From Symbiotaphrina buchneri (taxonomy: Eukaryota > Ascomycota > Symbiotaphrinales > Symbiotaphrinaceae): a DNA stretch of 64,000 nucleotides. The stretch is taken from the NCBI GenBank assembly GCA_001599915.1, contig BCIG01000018.1, positions 186,001 to 250,000 on the forward strand, written 5' to 3'. The notes below the pieces were generated by a model. It saw nothing but the letters and a program-made list of their open reading frames with translations. It searched no databases and was not told where the DNA came from. Every line of letters starts with the position of its first letter. Position 1 is the stretch's first letter. Below, one piece after another: positions 33,771 to 46,239 of the stretch. The translations under genes and the position numbers were made by a program.

Positions 33771-36700
33771 TCACCTCGACGCAACCTCTAACGGCACATC
33801 ATCCTTCTCCTCCGCTCCTTCTGGTGAAGGTGGAGATACAACGGTGGTGGGCGTCGTCAGGGACGGACCCGGATTGCTGTCCAGGTCTGCATCATCGCCC
33901 ATTGCTATACTTCCACCTTCCTCTGATATCGGAGACGTCAGCAGTTCTCTCGATCGGTCATCCTCCCCTGCTATCGTTGAATTATCTTCATTTTCGGTGG
34001 TGACGCTGGTACCACCAGCCCTGCGTCTTCTCCGGGTTCTTCTTTCATCGTCTGCTGTCTCTCTTCTGCGTCTTACTCTGATTTCCGCATCTCCAGCGTC
34101 CCCGTCGCCTCTTAATCCCTGCAAAAGATTCGCTGCACGGTCCGCTACGTCTTGCACTTCGGATCCGGCATTGGAAGACCCGTCGTCTGGGCTCAATGGC
34201 ATGTCATCGCCATTGACCACTTTATCCGGCACATCCGGTATCTTCTGTCCAGAGGCGACGCGCATTTGATGGCGATCTTTTAACCTGGCACGTCGTCGAC
34301 GGTCACGCTGATCGCGAGCCTGAGGAGCAGCAGCACGAAGCTTCTCTAGTAGCGAGTCCATCGCTCCAGTAGATGTTGGAGAATTAGGGGTATCCTCTCC
34401 CCCAACGGTGGCAAGAGCCGCAGCGTTCATGTTTTTACGACGCATCGACTGTTCGTTCTTCCGCCACGTTTCCTCCATAGCGATGTTTTTCTCCTTCGAT
34501 TTCTGCTTTTGATTAGCTTATAGACCTCTCGAGGAACGGAAGCAGCACGAACCTTCCATTCAGTGACGAAAGCTGCCAGTTTCGAGAAGAAGTCCCGTCT
34601 GGCATTTTCATCCGTGTTGTCTTCACCATAGAATACAAGGATATCGTCGTAAGTCTTGGTCATTTCTTCCAGATATAGCTGCATCTGTTCGGCCTTCCTT
34701 CGAGCATCCTTCATCGAACGCTGCACAACCTGACTGACCCGATCCTGCGGATGGAATTTTCTGGGGTCACTGAGATTACCAGAATCCAACGAAGCCTGGA
34801 CATTATTGATGTTCTCAATGTATCTCTTGGCATCAAGTTGGAGTTGTTCAACGTTCAGTTTCTGTGCTTGAACAACACCACCAATGTCGTCGACAAACCC
34901 TTCCCATTCAGGATACTGGTTCCGCACGATCCGCTCGACCAAATCAGCAAAGGTAGATTCGTTCTTGTCGTCCTTCACCATTCCCAGCCTGGCCAGAGAG
35001 CTCAACTTGAACCCATTGGCCTGTTTGTTCGAGTCATTCATGTAGTTTCCAATGTCTAGGATGAGACCCAAAACGTTGAACAGTGATACAGAATCACGCA
35101 ATGACTCGCAAACATTGACAACCTGCGTAAGCTTCTGAGCAATCTCGTCGTATTCCGGCTCAAAGGTCCTAGTCAAAGCCAGTGCACGAATCCTTGACTT
35201 CCAGTAGTGGTGCAGTTCGAAGGCAGTGAATAAGAAAATTTGATCCTCGCGTGTGAGTTCGGAGGGATCCTGCTCACGCTCGGTATTGGATGCATCCGGG
35301 CCGCTCCAGTCCTTGCTATAAGGTGCCATCAGTTTGGCAGTGTTGTCAGGAATATTGCACATGTCCTCCTTTTGAAGGAAGTCCATGACAACGGTGTTGT
35401 CCAATACTTCCTTGTCACAATGGATTATCATTCGAACGACCTCCTCGACAGGAATCTGCGAGAATCTCGCCATGGCGATTTCTGTTGCGGCAGTCAGCAA
35501 AACGAAGGTGGATCAAAGATTTGATTCAACTCACGAATACTCCTCATCAGCTCGCTGGATATGATTTGTTTCTTGTCGCTCTTCTTTCCACCTCCTTTCC
35601 CTATCGCCTTGATCTCCTTGGCCATAAACAGCTTCTCTACTTCATCCAGCACACCTTTCCGTGACAGCTCCATGTATTTCTCCTCCTTTGCTTCATGAGT
35701 GGGCGCATGAGCGGCCCAAATGGTGACCTGGGGGGTATCGACTTTCTCCCAGTGCAGCGCTTTCATCTTCTTCTTCGGCCTTATGACAGACAACCCGACA
35801 GAAGGTGGAGCAATGTATGTAGGCTTAGGCAGATATCCTCCTGTCTTCGCTCCTGGCATCGGAGGTGCACCTGGTACTGCTGGCGGTGGCATACTTCCAG
35901 ACGGCAACGCGGGGCTGCCAGGCATGGGTGGAGGAGGTGGAGGGGGTGCATGTCCAGAAAACCCGGGCATAGGTGGAGGAGGTGGTGGAGCACCTGGGCC
36001 GAATCCTGGCATAGGAGGCGGTTGCGGTGGTGGAGGTCCGCTCGATGCGAAACCTGGCATTGATGGAGGGGGAGGCGGCGGAGGAGGTGGCATGCCACCT
36101 TCGAAACCGGGCATAAGCCCGGCTGTTGAGGGCATAGGTGGAGGTGGAGGAGGGGGTGGTCCATTGAACCCTCCCATAGCCTTCGATATTGCTTCCTTTG
36201 ACATGCTCTCATCTTCAGGGGTCTTTGGCGATTGCGATTCCAAACTCGGGTGAGACGGTCCAGTAGTGATACCATCGCCTTCGACGTCCTCGTCGTCGCT
36301 TGCATCGTACTTCTTGACCTTGGACGTAATGTCCCCGAGATATGCAGGCGGCGGTTGGCCTTGGACACGCGGTCGCCTCATCTCAACTAACCGTGGCTTC
36401 CCGTACACTACACTTTCGTCGCCTTCATCTGCCGTTTCATCCTCGAGTGGAGGGCCTTCAGGTTCTTCGACCCCAGCAAGCGCATCCGCGGCAGCCTTCC
36501 TTGACCGTCTTTTCGTTTTATGACCCCTCCTGAGCATACCCAGGGTGCTGGTAGCGAAGTCTGTACGTGTTTGAGCATCAAAGCCTTCATCGCCGCCATC
36601 CATTTTCTCCCGCAATTCCCGAAGTTTGTCGGATGGACCGACATGCTGCCAGACCTTGCCCTCAAGCTTGAACTGGGTCTTCTGGCGCTCTAATTGCATT

Positions 36701-39291
36701 TCCAGTTTATCAAGTAGCTTCTGCCTGTCCAGGATACCGTTCATTTGCGCGGGGTCCGCAGGAGCAAGACCATCTTTGAGGCCCTTCTTGGCAGCAGACG
36801 CAGCAACGTCCTGAGCATCTTTGAGCATCAGATATAATTCTCTTGTCTCCAGCTCATTCCGTTGAAGTTCTTGGCCCCTGACCCGCTGCAAGTCTGCCAG
36901 TTCGCTCTTCAGGCTATCGTTCTGCCGCCGCTGCATCTCGATGATGCGCGCTTGTTCTTCCAGCTGCTTCTGGAGTTTCGCGACGACACCATCGGCACCA
37001 AGTTCGATTTGAGCTTTCATTTCATCTCTCTCCGCAATCGCAGCTTCTGCGATTTGACGAGATTCAAGCGCTTCATCATAAGCTTGGCGAGCCTCGGAGT
37101 CTGTGTGCAATTTGTCCAGGAGGCTTTGAACCGAGAAATTAAGGCTCTGCTTGAGGTCCATATCAGGTAGCCTACGGTCCATCGCAACATAGCTCAGCAT
37201 GGAGTCGACAAGCTGGAACAGCCGCAACCTGTCCTCTCCATCATTGTCACGGATGAGGAGAAGGTGCTGCATGGCAGAGAGGAAATAGTCCTGCGCTCTT
37301 GTCCCTTGTATTTTGGAGTTGATAGCATCCGCTATCTGGGTCGGATCATTCAGATCCCTAACCTCTCCTCCTACGCTGTCTCTGACGCTGTTATTCTCCC
37401 GCTCCAGTAGGTCCTCATAGTCAATGGCTTCATTGGTGCGATATCGTTCGACCTGTTTATCTATGACCTCATATTGGAACCCTTCCATTTTCGTCAGGAT
37501 CCTTTTGATGCCGCACGCGTTGAACTGCGCTCTGATGTGGCATCGTAGCTGGAGGTCCTTCTCTGGAGCGTCCACGAGCATATTGATGAGAAACAACGAG
37601 GCCACTGCATATTCCATCAGGAGGTTCTCCATGCCGATACCACCACTACGAACTTCTTCGCTGGCTCCGACCAAACTGCCCATCTTTCCACGGCCGTCAA
37701 CGGTGACCTCGACGATGCGCATCCAAGCATCAAATCTTCCATTTTCATTCTGCATGGATTTGACATAGTCCATAGCCTGGAGCACCCGTAAATGTCCTTT
37801 GCCATCTGACCAATGGCATAGAAAGGTTAGCACATCGCTGACAAGCTTCCTGGTAGTCAAGCGTGGAGATATTAGAGATGTAGCGAGAGCGACGATGACC
37901 GATTGGTGCGAAAGTGCATCATCAGCTCCGAACTTGTTATTCATGGCAGCTTTTAGACACTTGACAATGTCATATTCTTTGTCGAGATCCTTGTCACTGG
38001 TGATTCCTGACGCAGGTACTGGACCGTTTGCTTGCCGGCGGTTGATTTTCGCAAGAACGTTGGTCAGCGCGACCTGTCCCTGAGCTTCCACAAAAGACTT
38101 CACCCAACCAATAGGCTGGGTCCTCAAGCTAACACTCAAGCTCTGCAATTCTTTAGGGGTAATAGTGTCGTCCAACACCTTTTTCACATACCACTCCGGG
38201 CTCCCTTCCTCTTCGGCCCGACCAAGAATACTTTTGCTATTCCCGGTTCCTATTGTCTGCCGCGCATTTTGCCGTCTCTTTTGCTCTCCTTGCCATTCGG
38301 AAAGCCTATCCTGATGTACTAGAGTCCATTTCTTCTCTGGCTTATAAGCCATCATCTGCCGCCTGGCCTGTTCTGGAAGATTTTGCCAACCACGTTTCTG
38401 CATCAGTTCCAGAAACTGCTGTTCGATTATTCGGTCATCATTGGGTTTGGGCAGATAGAACCCTTCTGGTGAAAAAGATGTGGTCGCATGATAACCCGTT
38501 GCGGGCTGATGCCGCGAGACGGCAGGAAATTGGGATTCTCTGGAAGATGAATGTGACATGGTTGGTTGGATTGTCTGATGGTCGTAGTGCGATGATGCAA
38601 TGGCCGTATGCGACGAGTTGTTGGATGAGAAGATGCTTGAGCCTCGGGTAACAGATGACATTGAGGATGTTATGCTCGCCTGATCGAATGATGTCCTGGG
38701 ATTAGAAAATTCGGCAGTGGAGTACGAATTATATACACCTTCACGAGGCGGATTGCCCGCCAAGCTACCCGTCCTTGCATATTGAGATAGGCCAGCGCTT
38801 CCTGCAGGTGGTCCATGCGAAGAACCCGGAGGCGGTCTAGGGCCCCCGACGTGTGACCCGTATGCGACAGGCGCCGGAGCGTTGAAGGCCGGATATTGAT
38901 GGAAATCACCAGTCCCTTTGTTGAGATGATGGGGCAGTGGCTCACGGCGTATGGATCTCTGATCGCTGCCCTTTGGAAGATAGTCGACTGGTATAGGTGT
39001 CCTGCTGTCCGGTGCTACGCTGTCATAGGGTATTGAAGTAATGACGCCCGCAGTCATTGCCAGCCCTGATGTATCTGCCGGTGGGGAATCCGGACGCTCA
39101 ATCGTCGTAATAGAGCCACGATGCGAGTGCCGGGATGACCACGAATTGGGCGTACTGCTGCCAGCGCTGTGCGGTTCCGCAGATAAGTAATTGTCCTCAC
39201 TAGCATTTCGTCTATCCGCCGATTTGTCCTTGTGTAGCTTTCTGGAGAAGAAGGATTTGCCTCCTGAGGACTGGCGCGACTTGGTGTCCAT
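33771..39291 (-). CDS. sepA: Diaphanous-related formin, SepA/Bni1 type
   Basis: Three exons: 39291-35535, 35481-34553 and 34502-33771, giving 5418 nt or 1805 residues, close to SepA. Order of parts: a Ser-rich N-terminus (SSGGKSFFSRKLHKDKS near 8-24); a GTPase-binding/FH3 region from about residue 280 (FLELMQKRGWQNLP); a coiled coil near 775-830; a polyproline FH1 domain near 1040-1150; an FH2 domain from about 1175 (MKALHWEKV); and a C-terminal autoregulatory DAD near 1608-1640 (GAMDSLLEKLRAAAP followed by RRRRARLKDR). The exon 1/2 splice restores MRSIQIAMARFSQIP in FH2. Family knowledge: formins nucleate and elongate actin cables and the septal ring at hyphal tips and septa, activated by Rho GTPases. 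The start at 39291 (MDTKSRQ) is preferred; an in-frame ATG 14 codons upstream is also possible. Confidence 0.95.
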
Positions 39292-40150
39292 TGCAAAAGC
39301 GAGTGACTGTAACGGAAGTCGAATTGCGATCAAGCACGTCCGGCCTCAGCTAAGCACCCCGACCCCAAAACCGATGTAGACAATGATCCCATGAACTTTT
39401 CCTTGTCGACAGGCTCCCGACAGCTATCCGACCTGTAGACCAGCTTTCTTCTCCAGAGTACACTTGTAGCGACTGGTGGTTTCTCTTGGGGGCAGCTGCA
39501 CGCCCTTGTATTGCGCGCAGGACCAGCCCCTAGATTCACCCCTGCACCCAGGGCGAAGCTGTGAACGCCGCAGTCGACACGCGCTCAGCTTCGGCGGACG
39601 GTTCCGGCACGCTGAATTGTTCGACTGAGCTGTCCCTCGAGCAAAGGCGGCTTCCCCAAACGCTGTTGTCAGCGAGGAGAATCCACGGTAGGTGAGCGAG
39701 ATGAGGGATCTCGCCTGCGTGCCTATGCACGTATCGATTCTGAATGGGGAGGTTAAAGGCAAGTTTCAGGGTCGCTTGGACGCTGGCTGCACCACTAAGG
39801 TAGTCAGCAAGCTTCTCCTTGCCTCACTCCGGCTTAAATCCCGTGCCGTCCGCTTGGCTGATCCTTATCTGGAAACTTCCCGGCTCGAAACACGCTACGA
39901 GCATTGCTGAACGAGAACAGCGAACACAGCTTGCAGGCCACGGCACTTCTTTGCATATACACCAAACTCAGTCTATACGTTCCTAAGGGCAGCAGCCATT
40001 TCCACTTATCAAACGGGACTCTGCAAGCATCCCGCCGTGTGCGGAGGAAGCCCTCTCTGTCCATGCGCTCAGTGGTAGACCACGCGGCCTTTTCGTAGAG
40101 CTTCTCAAGTCGTTGATAGCATCATTATTCTCCGAAACCCAGCGTTCACA
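39292..40150. other. Divergent promoter region
   Basis: Shared 5' region of the formin gene (-) and the small membrane-protein gene (+). No ORF here looks real. Confidence 0.5.
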
Positions 40151-40651
40151 ATGGGTGGATTCCTTAATATCATCAAAGTAAGCAAATGCACTTCTGCGAC
40201 CTCCTCAGCATATCTCTAATCACTGCAACAGACACTCTTTATACCAGGGGTCATCTCTCTAGCACTCTACTTGCTGGCAAGCCAACTCATTCTTCCTTTC
40301 CTCCGACGCCATCGCCAGCGCTACTCCCAGTATATACCCATATTCCGAATTAACGAGTCCACATCCACATTACGAGCTCGAGCCACTCATTTTCTCCTCA
40401 ACATTCTTACGCCTGCTTCATGGAGGAACAGAAATGGAAGGATGGACGGCCTCAACGGTGATGACGACAGTCTGTTTGATGAGGAGCAAGGGGAGGGAAT
40501 GGTAGGGTTTGACATGAACGAAGGAAGAAGGGAGGCATTGAGTCAGCACGTAAGACCGGACCTGGGCGAGAGACGTTTGAGCAGAGACCTTGAAGAAGGC
40601 TTTAAGGATGACAGTGATGACGACGAGGACCAGCCCCGAAACGGGCGCTGA
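40151..40651 (+). CDS. Small membrane protein of unknown function
   Basis: Two exons: 40151-40177 (nine codons, MGGFLNIIK) and 40232-40651, with a 54-bp intron (donor GTAAGC, acceptor CAACAG), giving 148 residues. Residues ~10-33 form one hydrophobic segment (FIPGVISLALYLLASQLILP), followed at once by the basic stretch RRHRQRY. The rest is polar, and the tail is acidic (EEGFKDDSDDDEDQPRNGR). The layout suggests a membrane anchor with a C-terminal cytosolic tail. I do not recognise a family. The intron after a nine-codon first exon, together with the in-phase open second exon, makes it likely to be real. Confidence 0.6.
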
Positions 40652-42950
40652 GCTTCTTATAACACGATCGAGGCTCTGTATCCTGGCAGGAGCGGCTCCA
40701 TATTTCCGTTGCTGGAATTATAACCGAAATGGGCGTGCAGGAAGAGTCTTTGGATTGGGACCGGGACGGTCATCGCCTCAATAATGGGCGCAGACCATCT
40801 CATGAACCTTGCTGTACTTGGACATTGACCTGGCACACGACTACGGCTAGTTTCTTTGGGGCAATGGATTCAGTCGCCCAGTGCATCTCTCAGTCTTGAT
40901 TGACTCTATCTTGTTGCAATGGGGAGCTTGTTTGACACATGGATCCCAGTGGACCAGTTGAACCACAAGTATCGTCCGGGGATGTGGTCGAAATCCGCTA
41001 CTTGGGTCTCGTACGACATTGCCGCAGACTGCGAATAGGCCTCCAGGAGGAGGAATGCCCACCACCGCCTATTGGTGGAGTTTGAGGGAAATGGCGCAAT
41101 GAGAATGGGGATCGGCCCGCACAAGGTCAACTGCAACCCTCACGCTCGCATGACCGCTCGAAAATGGTCATTAATATTCTTGGCCGGAGTGAGTCAGTGC
41201 CTGGGGGGCGCCTCGGCAGTCCTACCCGGGAATGACTGTGCCTCGCATGAATGCAATTTGTATGAATCCGGAGGCGCTATCGTACAAGGCGGAATTCACG
41301 ATGTTTAGATACTCTTTGCATGGTCTTGTTTGGTACGATAATCAAGCTGTCCCGGAAACTCATTTCAATAAATGGTAGACCACTTTCACAGTCGATAGGC
41401 CTAAAGAGATTCATGGATTTCCAAAAGGCTGGAGACATGCACTTTGAAGGAAGGAGTGAATCAGTTAGGATCTGGCGTTTTAATCTAGTCTGCGTCGGTG
41501 GCAGCCAGAATCGAGCCCCAGACTCAAGCCACAAAGGCGACCTTGTGAAACACAGCCTTCTCAAGGAGAAGGGATCTGACGTCCGTGGAGGCTTCCATGG
41601 GCCTGAAGATGGCCGGCTTACAAGCCACGGTTGGTGTCTCGGGTCTTGCTTGGCTCTCAGCCCCTGTGCGCAAGCCCCCTGTCCAGCGTTCCAGCTGAGA
41701 CCGTGCTAGGATGGAAGCGACGTAGCGGCGATTCCCAAGAAAAGAAACCACGCGAGGCAGTGCTCGGAGGTTTAATTAAGGTAAGGTACCTTAAGGTTAG
41801 TTGCCTTAGGTAAGTCCACACGGTGTCAGACAAAGCAACGTTACCTGCAGCTTCCTCTGCACCGTACTCGTACCTACCTACGAGTACAGTTAAGACTACC
41901 TCACTGGAACATGGCATCTACCTTGGTATCCTACGGCAGGTACAGTACTCGAATGATCAACCACATCATCCTACAGTACGGACTCTAGAAACGCTCCGAA
42001 AAAAGATCGCTCAGCCCTGGTTCGCCAATGACTTGACCCGCCAGCTCGCCCATCGCTGCAGGTACCATGCAACGTTATTTTTATGGGAATGCATCGTGAT
42101 TCGACCTGTGTCCACGGTTGCTACGCGCCAAAGAGGTATCTAAATGTATGATAAAGAGTAAAAATATACGACCTGTTCGATTCCATCGCTCTATCCGCCG
42201 TAGATCAGCAAGATCACGGATTCCTTATTTTCCCATAACTAAGAATGGCACAGTAATATTCCGTACAAGAGCAATATGAGCATACACCTGACGGCGCTGC
42301 TGCAACGGCGTTCGCCTAGCGCTCGTGTCCTTCCCGCTGGGCCTGATGTGAGATTCCCGCTGCGGGCTTGTCGGCCTGCGCGCTAGTGCTGAACTCTGAC
42401 TCTTTGATGTTTCTGAGCCCGCAACCGCCGGCGCATTGACCGACGATGGCTGAAGATGACTACATGTACCTTAGGCAAGTAAGCTATTGACACCATATGC
42501 GCCTCTCCCGGCGCCCGTCACCTCGCTACCTGCCCGCTGGGGGCTGCCATGATGCGATGATAGGCAGCGGGGCCTTGGTCCCTGCGTCCGCCGGCTTTTT
42601 GGCTCCTTCGCGCTGCGGAGGGTAAGATCGGGGCGCAGTGTTGTTGGTCTAAGTTTGAGACCTGGCTTTATGACTGTACCTGCCTACGGTACTTGACCTG
42701 ACTGCGTTCTGACCTGAGCGCAAAGTAAATGGTCCGTTCCCCCGTTACCGTCCGTGGGCGCGCGATATGTTTATTTTGGTTGGTGCGCCGCGCTGCCTGC
42801 CTCCCTGCCTGGCCTGCCTGGCCTGTTGCTAAATCGGCCCAGCGGCCAGCCCATGACGATGGTGGGGCCCGCTGAGTGAGGCAGAATGGGGCAGATGCTG
42901 GGAATGCCTCATGGCTGAGGCTGCTTAGACGGTGGCTTTGAAGGAAATGA
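40652..42950. other. Long intergenic region, 2.3 kb
   Basis: No supported ORF. The stretch 41.77-41.95 kb is rich in variants of GGTAAGGTACC and CCTTAGGTA and includes a perfect 9-bp inverted repeat (41864-41887). The part nearer 43 kb is GC-rich and probably belongs to the promoter of the small-peptide locus. Confidence 0.5.
41864..41887. repeat. Short perfect inverted repeat
   Basis: GTACTCGTA and TACGAGTAC are exact reverse complements separated by six bases. It could form a hairpin or be a dyad binding site. It sits in a block of GGTACC-like motifs. Confidence 0.5.
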
Positions 42951-42955
42951 TCTTG

Positions 42956-42963
42956 TATATAAG
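42956..42963 (+). promoter_or_regulatory. TATA box of the small-peptide locus
   Basis: TATATAAG, about 150 bp upstream of the upstream ORF and 350 bp upstream of the 41-codon ORF. The sequence after it is A/C-rich (ATCAAACCAATCAAG and similar), as in fungal 5' leaders. Confidence 0.5.
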
Positions 42964-43106
42964 AACCACGAGTTCGTAAGATTGTGCAGATTCAAATCAG
43001 ACCAGACATCAACACAGTCTTCAAAGCCATCAAACCAATCAAGGTCGAGATATATAGTCATTTAACTCCTCAAGTCTTCTATATCCTGATTTCGTCATAC
43101 ATTGAT

Positions 43107-43130
43107 ATGGGTCGCGGCGGCTACAACTAA
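43107..43130 (+). CDS. Seven-codon upstream ORF, MGRGGYN
   Basis: ATG at 43107, stop at 43128-43130. Six of its seven residues (GRGGYN) recur twice in the 41-residue ORF starting 181 bp downstream of its start, and in all three places the DNA wording differs. This looks like selection on the peptide rather than a recent DNA duplication. It could be a regulatory upstream ORF or a product in its own right. Confidence 0.4.
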   Translation: MGRGGYN

Positions 43131-43310
43131 ACCATCCTCTGCCACAAAGAACTGATTCAAGTCGAACATCCACTACACCCGAACCCGACCTTCATCTATA
43201 TCGTCGACTCCTTCGTCTGGAGAGTCCTTACGTAGTCCACAGTCGATTGGACATCCTAGTCTTGATATCTAACAATACCTCCCACCACAATCAACTCCAA
43301 CAATACAGCA

Positions 43311-43436
43311 ATGAGCGGCCGCGGCGGTTACAATCGATCGGCCAGTGCGAGCTCCGTCACTCATTTCTTATTTGCACGATCCTTCTCAATGCACAAGGTT
43401 CGCAAGGGCGACGACGGCAGAGGTGGTTATAATTGA
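43311..43436 (+). CDS. 41-residue peptide with two GRGGYN motifs
   Basis: ATG at 43311 in favourable context (CAGCAATGAG), TGA at 43434-43436. The peptide starts MSGRGGYNRSASAS, has a basic/hydrophobic middle (THFLFARSFSMHKVRK), and ends GDDGRGGYN. The motif is therefore at residues 3-8 and again as the last six residues. There is no signal peptide. It lies on a likely transcript with a TATA box at 42956 and an upstream ORF encoding the same motif. The GRGG core recalls the GRGGAGN repeats of small fungal proteins of unknown function (DUF3602), but the match is short and I do not claim membership. Function unknown. Confidence 0.5.
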   Translation: MSGRGGYNRSASASSVTHFLFARSFSMHKVRKGDDGRGGYN

Positions 43437-43624
43437 GAGTGGCGGTCCCAGCTCCATGGACGATTGAACGAGTATGAAGACATTTTAGACGCATCTTAGA
43501 CGCATCAATCCGGCAACGGAGGGAAAGACGGCGCATTTGGATTTAAGGAGTCGATTGGAGACCAATAGACAAAGAGGGCGATAGACTTGGGACGGATTTG
43601 AGGATGTTGCGCTTAGACAATGAA

Positions 43625-45612
43625 TCATTTACCAACACAGAACCTTCACAGAACATGCCTTAGTAAATGTCACATCACAGCGGATATAGAAAGGAATGAA
43701 TGGCACCTACTTCTCAAAGACCACTCCTAGTACTTCCTCAACATCACCAGCTTCCCCTTTGCCAGTGATCTTGCCCAAGCAGATTGCAGCTGCACGGAGT
43801 TCTTCAGCCGCCAACACGACATCTACGTTGTCGTCATCGACCCCTGCTTCAACATCATGCTGGGCCCGAACACATGCAAGAAACTGCTCCAGATGGTGGA
43901 GACATTCTTCCAACAGAAGCCTCTGCCTTTCCGTAGCTCCCAAAGATTGCTCCCACAGGCCTGCATTCCCTCGCTCGCCAGGAAGATCCGGAATCACGGG
44001 TGCTGTGATCTGCTTGAATTTATTGACCAGTCCACCCAAAAAAGCTTGTATGTGTCCCGGGTCGGCGGATGCGACGTTACCTAGAGTGGCCTCCCTACAT
44101 GAGGTGGCAAAGATCTCATCCGCTCTGATTTTGGGCAAAGACTGCTGTATTGAGTGCTTCCAACGCTCAGGCAGAGTGTTGGATTCCAGGCGGTCGATCT
44201 TATTGACCACGACGATGACATTGCCGTTCTGATCACCGCACCTCGCCGCTGTTTCGAGGACTTCCTCGTCCATCTTCAGCTCGAGGCCACTTCCATGAGT
44301 AGATTCTTCGACGGACAAGACGACTATGACGACGTCCGCATCCATTGCCCGTTGTTTTGCTCGTCTAATGCCCTCTTTTTCCACTTCGCCTACCGGTCCC
44401 GAGACTTGGGCTTCTTGGCCAGACGTACCTTCGGCTTTCGACGAGCCTCCTCTCAAACCGGCCATATCTCCAAGGCGGCAGAACCATCCGCCTAGATCCA
44501 CACCCACATCAACAATGTCTCTGGTGGTTCCCTCCTCTTTGCTCACAATAGCCGCTTCCCTTCCCACTATACGATTTAATAAGGAACTCTTGCCGGCGTT
44601 AGGAGCACCAAGTAGCGCAACATTGATCCCGTTCCTTAGCAGTTCCCCTTTGACAGCATTCGCACTATAGGCCCGAATTTGCGCTCGTAACAGTTTGACC
44701 TGCTCGGCAACCGAGGAGACCAACATTGCCGGCGATTCGTCAAAGTGTTGATCTTCAGAGAAATCGATCAGTGCTTCCAGTTCTCCTCGCGCATATAGCA
44801 GCTGTTGACGCCATTCTTCATAGCGGCGGGCCAGGTTGTTGCTTGTCCCCCGCACTGCCAACCGCCGCTGCTGTTCGGTCGTAGCGGACAATGTATCTCC
44901 AAGGGCTTCCACCTGAGTGAGATCCAACCGATCGTTGAGGAATGCTCTCCGCGTGAACTCGCCAGGTTCAGCATAGCGGATATGAACTCCCGGTTTTGCA
45001 GCACTCGCTTGATGGCCGACAGAGCGAGGTATTGCGGCAAGAACTGCTCGTACAATAGCCGGTCCTCCATGTATATGTAATTCCAGGATATCCTCTCCTG
45101 TCACCGTTTTCGGGGCAGGGAAGTAGAGCACCAAAGCACCAGAATCCAATAGACTTTCCTGGGAGGGAAGCACGTTCGGCTCATAGAGCTTCCGAAGCGC
45201 TGCATAACGCGGTTTTGGCAGAGGCTTTTCGGGGCATAAACTATGGTATATCTGTCGGAGCTTAGCAATCCATATGTTTGGCCTGGGGGAAGCCGTCTAC
45301 CTCAACACATGCCGGGCCTGATACCCTTACAACCACAATGGCAGCTGTGCCAGGAGACGTCGATAAGGCGTATATGGTCGCGTCATCACCCCTAGGCGAT
45401 GAAGTCTCGAAACCAAACCTCAGATCCCTTTGGTAAGGGGCCTGTCCACGACTGACCAGTCTCCGTGGACAGGCCGTGGAAATGGTGCGGAACAAGGGCA
45501 GGCCATTTTCCAGCTCCGGATACCTCTGCCGGAGCCTTGCAATGTGAAGAGAAATCAAGCGAGAACCATTGCTTTTGACTATGCCAATGCCTAGACGCTC
45601 AAAAACTCGCAT
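43625..45612 (-). CDS. mss1: Mitochondrial tRNA modification GTPase (MSS1/MnmE)
   Basis: Three exons: 45612-45301, 45251-43711 and a 19-nt last exon 43643-43625, giving 623 residues. The N-terminal ~75 residues are basic and look like a mitochondrial presequence. A TrmE N-terminal domain follows (TIYALSTSPGTAAIVVVRVSG, truncated here to its start) with GEFTRRAFLNDRLDLTQVEA near 201-220. The inserted G domain has P-loop GAPNAGKSS (319-327), GTTRD (345-349), DMAG (366-369) and NKID (454-457). The last exon adds FCVGK, the conserved C-terminal C-[IV]-G-K catalytic tail, which would be lost without the final intron (67 bp, donor GTAGGT). Family knowledge: with Mto1 it installs the carboxymethylaminomethyl-type group at wobble uridine 34 of mitochondrial tRNAs. 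Confidence 0.93.
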
Positions 45613-46239
45613 TGACTTTCCAGACTTAAGCAGTCCACTGTGAGAGCGTTGCCTGAAGTGAAAAGTGCGCAGAGGAAGGGCTGGGACAGCCGATTGCCAT
45701 CGCCAATTTCGGATCCACAGCCAACTTCAAACAGATCACCCAAACACTAACCGCATTTCCAGTCCAATGTTGATCTCTGCTGTTACCATGTACTACGATA
45801 AGGTGAATGTTCACGATCTCATTGTCCCTTAACGTATGGAGAGATACGACGAATTAAACTACTCCTGGTCTTGTTTATTTGATCTAAAAGAGACAGCTGC
45901 ACCCTCTACAAGCTTGTACCAAACCGGATAAGGAATCACTCCGGTATTCCAACATCTACAACAACAGATGCGAAAGCTCCAAGCAATCAAGGTAAATTTC
46001 TCCAGCTAGCCATTTGCCAGTTCTTCTTTTTACTATTACTGCGTGAATATTTCGAATTTTCTTTTTTCTTCTGGTTCATTCTGTTAAACATTTTCCGATT
46101 GGCTTGTTCTCTAGTTGACGTCGGCTTCAGCTGCTTTTTGTCGGGCCGAAAATCCGTAGTAGGTATGCATTCCCATCCAATGCCAATGCATACATGCATG
46201 AATCGCAGTCCACCTGCAGACCGTCTAGTGGTCTAGGCT
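45613..46239. other. Intergenic spacer, 0.6 kb
   Basis: Promoter of MSS1 and 3' flank of the AIM32-like gene. An A/T-rich homopolymer-like stretch lies near 46020-46080. No gene seen. Confidence 0.5.

Noticed and set aside
35695-36253. Gly-rich + strand ORF
   Set aside because: Antisense of the formin polyproline FH1 domain (CCN codons read as GGN).
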